A DNA stretch of 64,000 nucleotides from assembly GCF_002563675.1 (NCBI RefSeq), contig NZ_PDJC01000001.1:1736001-1800000 (forward strand), read 5' to 3'. The notes under the pieces are model-generated. The model did not search any database, was not told the DNA's origin, and saw only the letters and a list, made by a program, of their open reading frames with translations. The position numbers were made by a program, and so were the translations under genes. Below are positions 32,648 to 41,286 of the stretch, one piece after another. The DNA is from Propionicimonas paludicola. Its GTDB lineage: Bacteria; Actinomycetota; Actinomycetes; Propionibacteriales; Propionibacteriaceae. How positions within the stretch are numbered: position 1 is the stretch's first letter; every line of letters begins with the position of its first letter.

Positions 32648-34125
32648 CGCTCGCCCTCCTTGTGGTTGTTCTTCCACCACTGGCGGAAGGACTCTTGCGC
32701 CGGAACCGGAAGGTCGCGGGCGTTGGTCCAGGGTGAAGCCGGCCACGGCATGGCGCCCAGGTGACTGCGCGAGGAGAACATCTTCCCGGCCAAGCCAGAG
32801 AAACGCTCCAGGAACTGCAGGTTGCGGTAGTCGCTCAACGCCCAGCCGGCCAGCGCGATCGCGGTCGGTTCAAGCTTGGGGATGTGCTTGGTCTGGGCCA
32901 CCTTGTGCCGCAGGTGCACCAAGATGTCCGGAATCGGAATCCGCACCGGGCAGACGTCCCCGCACGCCCCGCACAGACTCGACGCGAACGGCAGCGACTT
33001 GTCCAGCTCGGTCTCGATGCCGCGCAGCTGCGGGCCGAGGATCGCGCCGATCGGGCCCGGATAGACCGAGCCGTAGGCGTGGCCGCCGACCCGCTCATAG
33101 ACCGGGCAGATGTTCAGGCAGGCCGAGCAGCGAATGCAACGCAGGGCGGCCCGACCGATCGGATCGGACAGCGCCTTGGTCCGGCCGTTGTCGACCAGGA
33201 CGACATGCACCTCCTGCGGCCCGTCGCCCGGCGTGACTCCGGTCCACAGCGAGGTGTACGGGTTCATCCGCTCCCCCGTGGACGAGCGCGGCAGCAGCCG
33301 GGTGAACACCTCCAGGTCGGCCACCGTGGGCAGCACCTTCTCGATGCCCACCACGCTGATCAGAGTCTCCGGCAAGGTCAGGCACATCCGTCCATTGCCC
33401 TCGGACTCGACCACCACCAGCGAGCCGGTCTCGGCGATAGCGAAGTTCGCCCCGGAGATGCCCACCTTGGCCCGCAGGAACTTCTCCCGCAGGTGGCGTC
33501 GGGCGGCACCTGCCAGCTCGGCCGGGGAGTCGGAGACGTCCTCGGGTGCCGGGGTGCCGTACTTCTTCATCTCCCGCAGGAAGATCTCGCGCACCTCGGA
33601 GCGGTTGCGGTGGATGGCCGGCACCAGGATGTGGCTGGGCCGGTCGTGTCCGAGCTGGACGATCAGCTCGGCCAGGTCGGTCTCCCAGGCCGCGATGCCC
33701 GCGCCCTCGAGCGCCTCATTGAGGTCGATCTCCTGGGTGGCCATCGACTTGACCTTCACCACTTCGTCCACGCCTTTGGCCCGGACCAGGTCGATCACAA
33801 TCTGATTGGCCTCCGCGGCGTCCCGGGCCCAGTGGACGGTGGCCCCGTTACGGGTCAGCGACTCCTCCAGCTGGGCCAAGTAGGTGTCCAGGTGACGCAG
33901 CGTCCGGGTCTTGATGGCTTCACCGGCCCGGCGCAGATCCTCCCAGTCGGCCACTTCGGCCACCCGGTCGGCCCGCTTCGCCCGAATCGTGGTGGTGGCG
34001 TGGCGCAGGTTCTTGCGCAGCTGCGGGTCGTCGAGCTCGGCCTTGGCGTTCTTGGCGAACTTCGGCATCCCGAGATAGGTGGACGAGGGCGCCGGCGTCC
34101 GGCGGGCCTGCGGCTGGGCCGTCAT
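32644..34125 (-). CDS. lutB: L-lactate utilization iron-sulfur protein LutB
   Basis: A 493-residue iron-sulfur protein. The N-terminal LUD domain includes GISGANFAIAETGSLVVVE. It is followed by two 4Fe-4S motifs: CIRCSACLNICPVYERVGG and SLCGACGDVCPVRIPIPD, with the intervening GPIGAILGPQLRG typical of LutB/YkgF. The C-terminus runs to PVPAQESFRQWW. It overlaps lutA upstream and lutC downstream by four bases each, so the three proteins are translated together. Confidence 0.93.
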   Translation of the reverse strand: MTAQPQARRTPAPSSTYLGMPKFAKNAKAELDDPQLRKNLRHATTTIRAKRADRVAEVADWEDLRRAGEAIKTRTLRHLDTYLAQLEESLTRNGATVHWARDAAEANQIVIDLVRAKGVDEVVKVKSMATQEIDLNEALEGAGIAAWETDLAELIVQLGHDRPSHILVPAIHRNRSEVREIFLREMKKYGTPAPEDVSDSPAELAGAARRHLREKFLRAKVGISGANFAIAETGSLVVVESEGNGRMCLTLPETLISVVGIEKVLPTVADLEVFTRLLPRSSTGERMNPYTSLWTGVTPGDGPQEVHVVLVDNGRTKALSDPIGRAALRCIRCSACLNICPVYERVGGHAYGSVYPGPIGAILGPQLRGIETELDKSLPFASSLCGACGDVCPVRIPIPDILVHLRHKVAQTKHIPKLEPTAIALAGWALSDYRNLQFLERFSGLAGKMFSSRSHLGAMPWPASPWTNARDLPVPAQESFRQWWKNNHKEGER

Positions 34126-34892
34126 CGGGCCACCTCCTCGGTCTGCGCGAGGATCTCGGCCAGGTGAATGGGCTTGATCCCGGCCCGCTCGCGGTGCAGC
34201 AGCCCGCCGATGTGCATCAGACAGGCGTTATCCCCGGTGACCAGATACTCCGCCCCGGTCGAGCGGACGTTGCGGGCCTTGTCGGTACCCATGGCCACCG
34301 AGACGTCCGGGTTCTTCAGCGAGAAGGTGCCGCCGAAGCCGCAGCACTGTTCGGCATCGGGCAGCGGCACCAGATCCAGGCCCTTCACCTTGCTGAGCAG
34401 CTGGTAGGGCCGATCCCCCACCTTGGCCACGCGTACCGAGTGGCAGGTCGGATGATAGGTGACCCGATGCGGGAAGTAGGCGCCCACATCGGTCAGCTCC
34501 AGCACGTCCACCAGGAACTCGGTGAGGTCGTAGGTCCGCAGCGCGACCTCCTGGGACGCCTTCACCAGCCCCTGGTCACCGGCGTGTTCGGCCAGCATCG
34601 GGTGCTGGTGGCGCACGGCGCCCACACACGAGCCGGACGGGCCGACGATGTAGTCGTAGGACTCGAACGCCTTGACGTAGTTGCGGACGTTCGGTACCGC
34701 GGCGTCGTAGTAGCCGGTGTTGGTGAACAGCTGACCGCAGCAGGTCTGCTCCAGCGGGAACTCCACCGTGCAACCCAGCCGCTCCAGCAGGGTCACCACA
34801 GCCTTCGGCGTGTTCGGGAACATGACGTCGTTGATGCAGGTTGCGAACAACGCAACGCGGGGACCGGCGGCATCGCTCCTCCTTTTCGGCAC
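34122..34892 (-). CDS. lutA: L-lactate utilization protein LutA
   Basis: A 256-residue CCG-domain protein similar to the GlpC/HdrB cysteine-rich subunit. Two CCG motifs are visible: EQTCCGQLFTNTG and AEQCCGFGGTFSL, each probably helping to bind a non-cubane or 4Fe-4S centre. VALFATCINDVMFPNTPKA near the start and TGDNACLMHIGGLLHR near the end are family-typical. First gene of lutABC; its promoter region holds a GntR-type operator at 34942-34956. Confidence 0.93.
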   Translation of the reverse strand: MPKRRSDAAGPRVALFATCINDVMFPNTPKAVVTLLERLGCTVEFPLEQTCCGQLFTNTGYYDAAVPNVRNYVKAFESYDYIVGPSGSCVGAVRHQHPMLAEHAGDQGLVKASQEVALRTYDLTEFLVDVLELTDVGAYFPHRVTYHPTCHSVRVAKVGDRPYQLLSKVKGLDLVPLPDAEQCCGFGGTFSLKNPDVSVAMGTDKARNVRSTGAEYLVTGDNACLMHIGGLLHRERAGIKPIHLAEILAQTEEVAR

Positions 34893-34941
34893 CGGACTGA
34901 GCCGGGCCAGCGGGCTCCAGTGCCCGTCACAGTCTCTCCCT

Positions 34942-34956
34942 ATTGGTCAGACCAAT
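34942..34956. promoter_or_regulatory. LldR/PdhR-type operator of the lut operon
   Basis: ATTGGTC-A-GACCAAT, perfect 7-base arms around one base. The core TGGTC-N-GACCA matches the sites known for FadR-subfamily GntR regulators such as LldR and PdhR. It lies 50 bases upstream of lutA and 63 bases upstream of the divergent GntR gene, so one protein could control both promoters. Confidence 0.8.
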
Positions 34957-35018
34957 TCAGATTCTGTACCTGCCCCGTTCTGGCGTCAAGTGACACCCCG
35001 GTCCGCGACAATGTCAGG

Positions 35019-35729
35019 GTGAGCACAGACGACGAGCGACCCGGGCTGCACACCTACCAGATCGTGCTTCGACACATCGAGGCCGGCATTCTGTCCGGGG
35101 AACACCGCGTCGGCGACCAGCTGCCCACCGAACGCGATCTGGCCGCCGAACTGTCGGTGAGCCGCTCGGCGGTCCGCGAGGCCATGCGGGTCCTGCAGAC
35201 CCAAGGCCTGATCACCTCCAGCACCGGGCCCGGCCGCGGTACCCGGATCGCTCCGGCACGCGGGGACGCCCTGGCCCGGCTCTTCCAGCTGCACCTGTCG
35301 CTGTCCACCGCCGCCGATGCGGACCTCACCGAGACCCGCATCGCCCTGGAGCGGTCATCGGCCGCTCTGGCCGCCCAGCGAGCCGACTCGGAGGCGCTCC
35401 AGCGACTCGAGGAACTGGTCGAGGCCATGAACGACGTCGAAGCGATCGACGACTTCAACTCCCTGGACACCGAGATGCACGTGCTGATCGCCCGGATCAG
35501 TGGTGCCGAGCTGACCGCCGACCTCACCGTGGGCCTGCGCGAAGCCGTCCGGGAGCGGATCCGAGCCTCATCCAAAGCGCTGCCCGACTGGACCGCCCAC
35601 CGCGACCAGCTGATCGACGAGCACCGACAGATCGTCGCTGCCATCACCGGCCGAGATCCGGCGGCCGCGGCGAACCTGGTCGAACACCATATTCGCCGCG
35701 CCTACCGGACCCTCGGCATCGCGTCCTAG
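35019..35729 (+). CDS. GntR-family regulator (FadR/LldR subfamily), probable lactate regulator
   Basis: A 236-residue regulator. The winged helix is at the N-terminus: VLRHIEAGILSGEHRVGDQLPTERDLAAELSVSRSAVREAMRVLQTQGL. The FCD-type all-helical domain follows, with DTEMHVLIARISG and the metal/effector residues DEHRQIVAAI and VEHHI at the C-terminus. GTG 35019 is chosen; GACAAT ends six bases upstream. It is divergent from lutABC and faces a matching operator, so lactate or pyruvate is the likely effector. Confidence 0.87.
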   Translation: MSTDDERPGLHTYQIVLRHIEAGILSGEHRVGDQLPTERDLAAELSVSRSAVREAMRVLQTQGLITSSTGPGRGTRIAPARGDALARLFQLHLSLSTAADADLTETRIALERSSAALAAQRADSEALQRLEELVEAMNDVEAIDDFNSLDTEMHVLIARISGAELTADLTVGLREAVRERIRASSKALPDWTAHRDQLIDEHRQIVAAITGRDPAAAANLVEHHIRRAYRTLGIAS

Positions 35730-35778
35730 CCGCCCGAGCAGCCCGCCCCCGTCGTGCTGCGGGGACGAGCCCGGGCCG

Positions 35779-36399
35779 CTAACCCAGCAGAGCCGTTCCG
35801 TAGTGGCTGACCACCAGCACGGTCAGCACCAACAGCCAGCCGACCACGATGAATGCGTCCACCCCTAGTCGCAGCCCGGTCAGCGCAGCCTGCTGAGCCC
35901 GGGGCGGCAGGAACAGGTTCCCGTCCCGCAGGTTCACGTGGGTCAAGGTGACGAACACCAAAGTGGTCGAGACCGTCACCAACAGGCACCACGGGCACAA
36001 CGCACCGATCACATACATGGCCTGGAAGAACAGCCAGTAGGCGAAGGCCACCCCGATCGTGTAGACCACCTGGGCGGCCAGCATGAAGCCCCGTGGGAAC
36101 TTCACCCCGGCCAGGCTGGCCACCGCGATGGTGATCACCACCGGTTCGGCGATCAGTCCCAGGAAGGCGTTCGGGAACCCGAGCAGACTGGCCTGCCAGG
36201 ACGACCCGACAGTGCCGCAGCTGATCACCTGGTTGATGTTGCAGGCCAGGTCGGCCCCCGGGTTGCGGGCCAGTTCGATGGCGTCCACGCTCAACACGAA
36301 GGATGCCAACAGGCTGAGGCAGGCCGAGAAGAGCATCGTCCCGAACAGCCAGCCGTTGGTCTGCCGGAACCGATGCACTCGCTCGACGACGTCGCTCAC
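35779..36399 (-). CDS. Vitamin K epoxide reductase family protein (disulfide regeneration)
   Basis: A 206-residue membrane protein of the VKOR family. It has four or five helices, the loop cysteines Cys53 and Cys61 (ACNINQVISCGTVG) and the active-site pair Cys135-Pro-Trp-Cys138. Actinobacterial VKOR re-oxidises DsbA using menaquinone as electron acceptor, so it links envelope disulfide formation to the quinone made by the men genes in this window. Its GTG start overlaps the dsbA-like stop (GTGA), so the pair is coupled. Confidence 0.9.
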   Translation of the reverse strand: MSDVVERVHRFRQTNGWLFGTMLFSACLSLLASFVLSVDAIELARNPGADLACNINQVISCGTVGSSWQASLLGFPNAFLGLIAEPVVITIAVASLAGVKFPRGFMLAAQVVYTIGVAFAYWLFFQAMYVIGALCPWCLLVTVSTTLVFVTLTHVNLRDGNLFLPPRAQQAALTGLRLGVDAFIVVGWLLVLTVLVVSHYGTALLG

Positions 36400-37154
36400 C
36401 GAGCTGCCGCTTCGACAGCGGCCTTGAGTACGCCGGGCTGGGTCGGATCTCCGGCGAGCTTCTCCCCGTTGATCTTCACCGTCGGAGTGCTGGTCACTCC
36501 GGAGGAGAACGCCGACTGGGTGGCCTGGACGACGGCAGCCTCGTTGGCCATCTTCGTGAAGCTGTCCGCCACGGCCTGGCTCACCCCGACTCCGGTGGCC
36601 AGTGACTTCAGCTGGTCATCGGTGGGTCCGGGCGTCCCCTCTTGCGGCTGGTTCTCGTACAGCGCGGCGTTGAAGGCCAACGCCTTGTCCGGCTCTGCCT
36701 TGTACACGGTGAACAGCGCGTTCGCCGCACGGGTCGAGTAGCGCGCAGTCCCGGACTGCTGGTCGAGGAAGGACATCGGGTGGATCACCAACCGGACGGT
36801 GCCGGCGTCGACCATCGCCTTGAGATCCTGGCTGTTGGCGCGCTCGAAGGCGCCGCAGTAGGGGCACATAAAGTCCTGGAAGACGTCAACGCGCACCTTG
36901 GCGTCCGCCTTGCCGATGACGACGGTGGACTCATCGACCGAGCCGGCCGCGGGGCGCGCCGGGACGCCGCTGACCAGGGCGAACACGCCCCAGATCACGG
37001 TGGCCAGCACGGCCAGGCCGGCTACGGACATCAGGATCGTGCGAACCCGGCGCTCTCGTTGGGCGCGCTGCTGCTCCTCGCGCAGTCGCTCACGACGGTT
37101 ACCGGACGGGGATGGGTTGCCGGGGTTGGCCGGCGATACAGGCTTCTTGGACAT
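36396..37154 (-). CDS. Membrane-anchored DsbA-family thiol oxidase
   Basis: A 252-residue protein with a basic, coiled N-terminus (RRERLREEQQRAQRERR), one membrane anchor (about 40-62) and an extracytoplasmic DsbA-like thioredoxin fold. The active site is Cys97-Pro-Tyr-Cys100 in DFMCPYCGAFE, and the cis-proline loop is TSTPTVKINGEKL. It introduces disulfide bonds into secreted proteins and is presumably recycled by the VKOR protein encoded immediately downstream. ATG 37154 gives the shortest frame with all domains. Confidence 0.9.
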   Translation of the reverse strand: MSKKPVSPANPGNPSPSGNRRERLREEQQRAQRERRVRTILMSVAGLAVLATVIWGVFALVSGVPARPAAGSVDESTVVIGKADAKVRVDVFQDFMCPYCGAFERANSQDLKAMVDAGTVRLVIHPMSFLDQQSGTARYSTRAANALFTVYKAEPDKALAFNAALYENQPQEGTPGPTDDQLKSLATGVGVSQAVADSFTKMANEAAVVQATQSAFSSGVTSTPTVKINGEKLAGDPTQPGVLKAAVEAAAR

Positions 37155-37276
37155 GGGTTGCTCTTTTCGGTTGCGGGGAACTGGCCCGGCAGCAGGCACG
37201 GGCCGATGGGTGCGGCAACCACAGGCCCGGGACAGCGCTCAGCTACCCCGCCCCGTCGGCGGCTACCGCAGGAGGG

Positions 37277-37759
37277 TCAGCAACCGAAAGGAGGACCGCG
37301 CCGCGACTGCGGCGAGGGGATGGTCCGCGCCACGCGGACCGGAACCAGGACGCTGGCCAGAGCCCGCTCGGGCGCAGCCAGGCGAGGAGCCTGGGCGACG
37401 GTGAGGCGACGGCGCAGCCAATCGCGCAGTCGGCCCAGCACAGTGGACGCCCACCAGCCGACTCCCAGGGCGCTCAGTGCGAGCAGTGTCCCGACCACGA
37501 CGGCCAGAATCGAGACCGCGAAGGAGACCTGAACCAGCGCGCCGAAGCTCTCGCCGGACAGATAGGAGCCGCGCGGACAGCTGGCCGAGGCGCTGAAGAC
37601 ATGCAGCTGCAGGCCGATCTCACCGAGGCCGGCCGCCGGATGCAGACACAGACTGGAGTCGAATCGCAGCAAAGGCAGCACCTGCCGCAGCCCGATCAGG
37701 CCGGTGACAGCGAGCAGACCGGTGGCGATGAATCGCCCCCAATGTCGCCTGCCCAACAT
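37277..37759 (-). CDS. Hypothetical membrane protein upstream of the DsbA/VKOR pair
   Basis: A 160-residue protein with two membrane segments (about 10-30 and 76-100). The extracytoplasmic loop between them holds cysteines (SSLCLHP and SASCPRGSYLSG) that could form a disulfide. The C-terminal cytoplasmic part is Arg/Pro rich and ends in Cys. A good GGGGAG precedes the ATG at 37759. It lies 122 bases upstream of the DsbA gene on the same strand and may be co-regulated. No family recognised. Confidence 0.55.
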   Translation of the reverse strand: MLGRRHWGRFIATGLLAVTGLIGLRQVLPLLRFDSSLCLHPAAGLGEIGLQLHVFSASASCPRGSYLSGESFGALVQVSFAVSILAVVVGTLLALSALGVGWWASTVLGRLRDWLRRRLTVAQAPRLAAPERALASVLVPVRVARTIPSPQSRRGPPFGC

Positions 37760-37983
37760 GGATCTCCCCTGCCGCTGGTTGGCGAAAGTGTAGCCCCGAG
37801 CGCTGTGGCGTCCACCTCCGATGAGCAGAACGCCCAGTTCGGATTGACAGCGAGGCCCACATTTGGCACCGTTCGGCGCAGGGAGAGTTCGATTTCGGGG
37901 GAACGAGCGGGCCCATTTCGTGAGGCATTCTTCAGGCCTTTCAACAATGGGACCAGCCAGGGCATCTTGGACCGGGGGGCCAG

Positions 37984-40900
37984 ATGACTGTGCAACAACC
38001 GGGCGGAGCAGTCCGTCCGGAAGTAGGGGGGGTGTCCGGAGATCCGGTTGCGCCTGCCCTACCTCGGCTCGCCTTCACCCTGACCGGCATCGCCCAGTTG
38101 AGCGTCCTGCTCCTGGCCACCGCGGCTGTCGGCACCGTTCTGGCCTGGGGCTTCTCCTGGATCACCGCCGCCGAAAACCTGGCCTTCGGCTATCTGACTG
38201 CGCTGCAGTGGACGGCACTGGTTCTGGCCGGTTGGCAGCTGATCTCCGTGATCGGCAAATGGCTTCTGGTCGGACGGGTGAGACCCGGCCGGATCAGAAT
38301 GTGGAGCTTCCGACATTTCCGGTTCTGGGTCGCCACGACGTTGGTGCGGAGCGCGCCGGCGGCTCGACTGGTCGGCTCGGAATGGCAGCGCTGGCATCTG
38401 AACAGCACCGGCGCCCGGATCGGACGCGGCACGGTGCTGCTCTGCTCGACTCCCCCGGTTCCCGATCTGCTCGACATCGGACCCAACTGCTTCGTGGGTG
38501 AGCGCACGCTGGTGGCCGGCTACCGGCCGGCGCCGGGCGCCCTGCTGCTCGATCGCACCCGGATGGGTGCCGGAGCCGTGGTCGGCGACGACTGTGTCCT
38601 CGAGCCGGGCAGTGCGCTGGGCGACCATGCCCGGCTGGCCGACTCGGCGAGCCTGCAGCCGGGCCAGCAGGTTCCGTCCGGGCAGAGCTGGCACGGTTCG
38701 CCGGCCCGTCCGGTGGATACCGAGCTACCAAACCTGCCGCAACTGATCACCCAGCCGCGGGTGAGTCAGCGGGTCCGACAGGTCGGCTATGCCTGGTTGC
38801 AGCTGGTCGCCTGGATCGCCGGGCTGGCCGCTGTGGCCACCGCGGTGAGCTGGCTGGGCCGGTTCCTGCTGGTCGAACTGCTCTCGGCAGCCGCGGACGG
38901 TTCCGCCTTCGGGCTGCCGTTGACCCTGGCCTGGTCGCTGGCCCTGTCCGGCGCGGCGCTGGTGCTGGCGCTGCTGGCCGCCTTCGTCATGACCGCACTG
39001 CCGCGAGCCGTCGCCGCGCTCAGCGAGGACAGCCGGGTGTTCCCGCTTCCCGGCGGACGCTGGTCCCTGGTGCGGCTGGTCCGGGCCTGGTCGAACCTGT
39101 CCTGGCCGAACGCCCTGTTCAGTAGCTCAGTCCTGGCCGCCCGACGGCTTCGTCTGCTCGGCTGGCGGCTGCGCCAGCGTCCGGGCGGCTTCGAGGCGTT
39201 CGGTGAACTGATCGGCCAAGACAACCCCTCGGCGATCACCTGGGGCGCCGGCAGCGTGGCCGGAGACCGGGTGTGGATCGCCAACATCGAATGTGCGGCG
39301 GACGCCTTCCGAGTGCACCCGGCGCGGATCGGGACGGACTGCTCGATCGGCGACCAGGTCACCTGGCCCAGCGCAGCCCGGTTGGGCGATTCCTGCGAGG
39401 TGGCCGCTCGCACCGCGGTCCCGGTGAGCGGCCCGATCCGGATCCGGACCAGCCTGATCGGCAGCCCGGCGGTGGAGACCGATCGGCCAGCGTCGGAGCG
39501 CACCGAATGGGGACGCTCGCTGCCCGAGCTCTATCGGCAGTTGGCCGACCGGGCCCGCTCCGACCTGACCACCACCGGCCTGCAGTTGCTGGTCAGCTGG
39601 ATCTGGATAACCCTGGCGCTCACCGGAGTCCAGGCCCTGACCGCCACCGCATTGCCGGGTTGGCTGATCAGCTCCCTGCTGATCGTAGGTGTCGCCCTGA
39701 TCCGCTGGAGCTGTTGGCTGATCGCCGAGGCCATCGCTCGCTCGGCCATTCCGGCCCGGCCGGTCACCTTCGCCATCCGCGATCTCCGGTTCAGCCGGCA
39801 TCATCGGGCGCGCCGGCTTGGCCTGGAGCCACCCGCACTGCTCTCCGGGACGGCATTGCGTCCGCTGTGGTGGCGACTGCGCGGCGCTCAGGTCGGCCGC
39901 TGCGTCTTCGACGACGGAGCGGTACTCAGCGAGCCGCGCCTGGCGCAGATCGGCGACCAGACGATGTTGGGCCAGGGTGCGGCCTTGCAGAGCCACGAGA
40001 CCAAGAACGCCGCCTACACGTTGGCTGAGATCACTCTGGGCGAGCGGACGGTGCTGGGCAACCGAAGCCTGCTGCTGGCCGGCACCCAGTTGGGCGCGGA
40101 CTCTCAGGTCGCCGCGGACGCCGTCCTGTTCGCTCAGCTCGGAGCGCCGGGCAGCTCCTGGCTGGGCAACCCGGCCACCCAGATCGTGCCCGCGACCAGC
40201 GTCGATCAACCGTCGAACCAGCCGCCCGCTGCGCAACCCTCGGCCCGACCGGCCCGCTCTCGCGGCGAGGACCACAGCAGGCCGGCCCGCCCTCGCAAGC
40301 AGAGGACGCCGAAGCCGACGTCCGCCGAGAAGCCGATCCCCACCGAGAAGCCAGTCGCGGTGGCCAAGGCACCGGCCGCGCGCACCAAGAAGACCAAACG
40401 ACCCAAGGCCACCCCACCAGCCGTCGCTCCGGCCGCGCTGGTGGCCGAGGCGCCGCTGCCGACCCTCGAGCCGGTCCCGTCCAGCCCACCTACGCCCGCC
40501 GAGGAGTTCACGCTGCTCGGCACCAGCTTCTCCGCCGAGCGGATCATGGTTCCTCGGCTGTCGGCGACAGTGGCGGTGTTCGACCTGTCCCCGACTCCGC
40601 TGATGGACCTGAACCTGCCTCAGGCGCTGACCGGCTTCGGTATCCCCGAGGAATGCCTGGAGGACGACCTCAGTCTGCGGGACGCTCCGATCAGCCCCAG
40701 CGCCGAGATTCGGTCGCTGCTGGCTCGGATCCTGCTGCGCCAGCTGCTCAGCACCGCGCATCCGGAGCATCGACCGGACGAGTGGGGCTTCATCCGCTCC
40801 TCTGGTGGCGGACTGAGTCCGTTCTGGCCGACCGTCGACGCGTCGGTCAGCCTGGGCCGCGCGGACGCGGTTGTGGTGGCCGCCATCGCGGCCGGCCCGA

Positions 40901-41286
40901 TCGGGGTGGCTGTGCGTGCGGAAACTGCGGAGCCGGGCCTGGAGCCGTCCGCCGCGCAATGGCTCAGCCCGGACGAGTGGACCCGGCTGACAGCAAGCCC
41001 GCGGGCCGCTGCCAATGCATCATTGACGAGGATGGCAGCCGTGAAGAATGCGGCGCTGAAGGCCATCAGCGAATGGGGCCCGGCCGCACCGACAGAACTG
41101 GACGCCCTGGCCGCAGCGGATGCCGTCCGCTGGCGCTCACCGGGGCGCTCCGAGCGCTGGCTGCCCAGCGCGGCCTGGCCCATCGTGGCCGGCGGAGTAC
41201 GGCACTGGGTCGCAGTGGTCGGCCCGGTAGGAAGTTGGTTCGAGCAGGACGAGGCACAGGAGGTGAGTCAGAATGGCTGGCACTGA
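37984..41286 (+). CDS. Triple membrane/left-handed-beta-helix protein (Pls/PosA-like) with phosphopantetheinyl-transferase-like tail
   Basis: An 1100-residue protein built of three similar modules, each a pair of membrane helices followed by a hexapeptide-type left-handed beta-helix: about 20-250, 265-505 and 515-740. The beta-helix is plain in IGPNCFVGERTLVAG, MGAGAVVGDDCVLEPGSALGD, ITLGERTVLGNRSLLLAG and similar strings. This resembles the C-terminal part of Pls/PosA-type epsilon-poly-lysine-like synthetases, but no adenylation or carrier domain is present. A Lys/Pro/Ala linker (740-838) leads to a C-terminal domain resembling a degenerate phosphopantetheinyl transferase (RADAVVVAAIAAGPIGVAVRAE about 958-979, AAVKNAALKA about 1020-1029), in which the usual GxD and WxxKEA acids are absent. 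It overlaps the next gene by 14 bases. Confidence 0.65.
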   Translation: MTVQQPGGAVRPEVGGVSGDPVAPALPRLAFTLTGIAQLSVLLLATAAVGTVLAWGFSWITAAENLAFGYLTALQWTALVLAGWQLISVIGKWLLVGRVRPGRIRMWSFRHFRFWVATTLVRSAPAARLVGSEWQRWHLNSTGARIGRGTVLLCSTPPVPDLLDIGPNCFVGERTLVAGYRPAPGALLLDRTRMGAGAVVGDDCVLEPGSALGDHARLADSASLQPGQQVPSGQSWHGSPARPVDTELPNLPQLITQPRVSQRVRQVGYAWLQLVAWIAGLAAVATAVSWLGRFLLVELLSAAADGSAFGLPLTLAWSLALSGAALVLALLAAFVMTALPRAVAALSEDSRVFPLPGGRWSLVRLVRAWSNLSWPNALFSSSVLAARRLRLLGWRLRQRPGGFEAFGELIGQDNPSAITWGAGSVAGDRVWIANIECAADAFRVHPARIGTDCSIGDQVTWPSAARLGDSCEVAARTAVPVSGPIRIRTSLIGSPAVETDRPASERTEWGRSLPELYRQLADRARSDLTTTGLQLLVSWIWITLALTGVQALTATALPGWLISSLLIVGVALIRWSCWLIAEAIARSAIPARPVTFAIRDLRFSRHHRARRLGLEPPALLSGTALRPLWWRLRGAQVGRCVFDDGAVLSEPRLAQIGDQTMLGQGAALQSHETKNAAYTLAEITLGERTVLGNRSLLLAGTQLGADSQVAADAVLFAQLGAPGSSWLGNPATQIVPATSVDQPSNQPPAAQPSARPARSRGEDHSRPARPRKQRTPKPTSAEKPIPTEKPVAVAKAPAARTKKTKRPKATPPAVAPAALVAEAPLPTLEPVPSSPPTPAEEFTLLGTSFSAERIMVPRLSATVAVFDLSPTPLMDLNLPQALTGFGIPEECLEDDLSLRDAPISPSAEIRSLLARILLRQLLSTAHPEHRPDEWGFIRSSGGGLSPFWPTVDASVSLGRADAVVVAAIAAGPIGVAVRAETAEPGLEPSAAQWLSPDEWTRLTASPRAAANASLTRMAAVKNAALKAISEWGPAAPTELDALAAADAVRWRSPGRSERWLPSAAWPIVAGGVRHWVAVVGPVGSWFEQDEAQEVSQNGWH

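Noticed and set aside
35746-35763. CCCCG / CGGGG stem between GntR and VKOR genes
   Set aside because: Only five base pairs in very GC-rich DNA; too weak to list as a terminator.
39127-40959. A 610-codon open frame antisense to the triple-module gene
   Set aside because: Composition (Gln, Arg, Gly, Asp) is typical of shadow frames; no motif; the sense frame has clear periodic beta-helix and membrane pattern.
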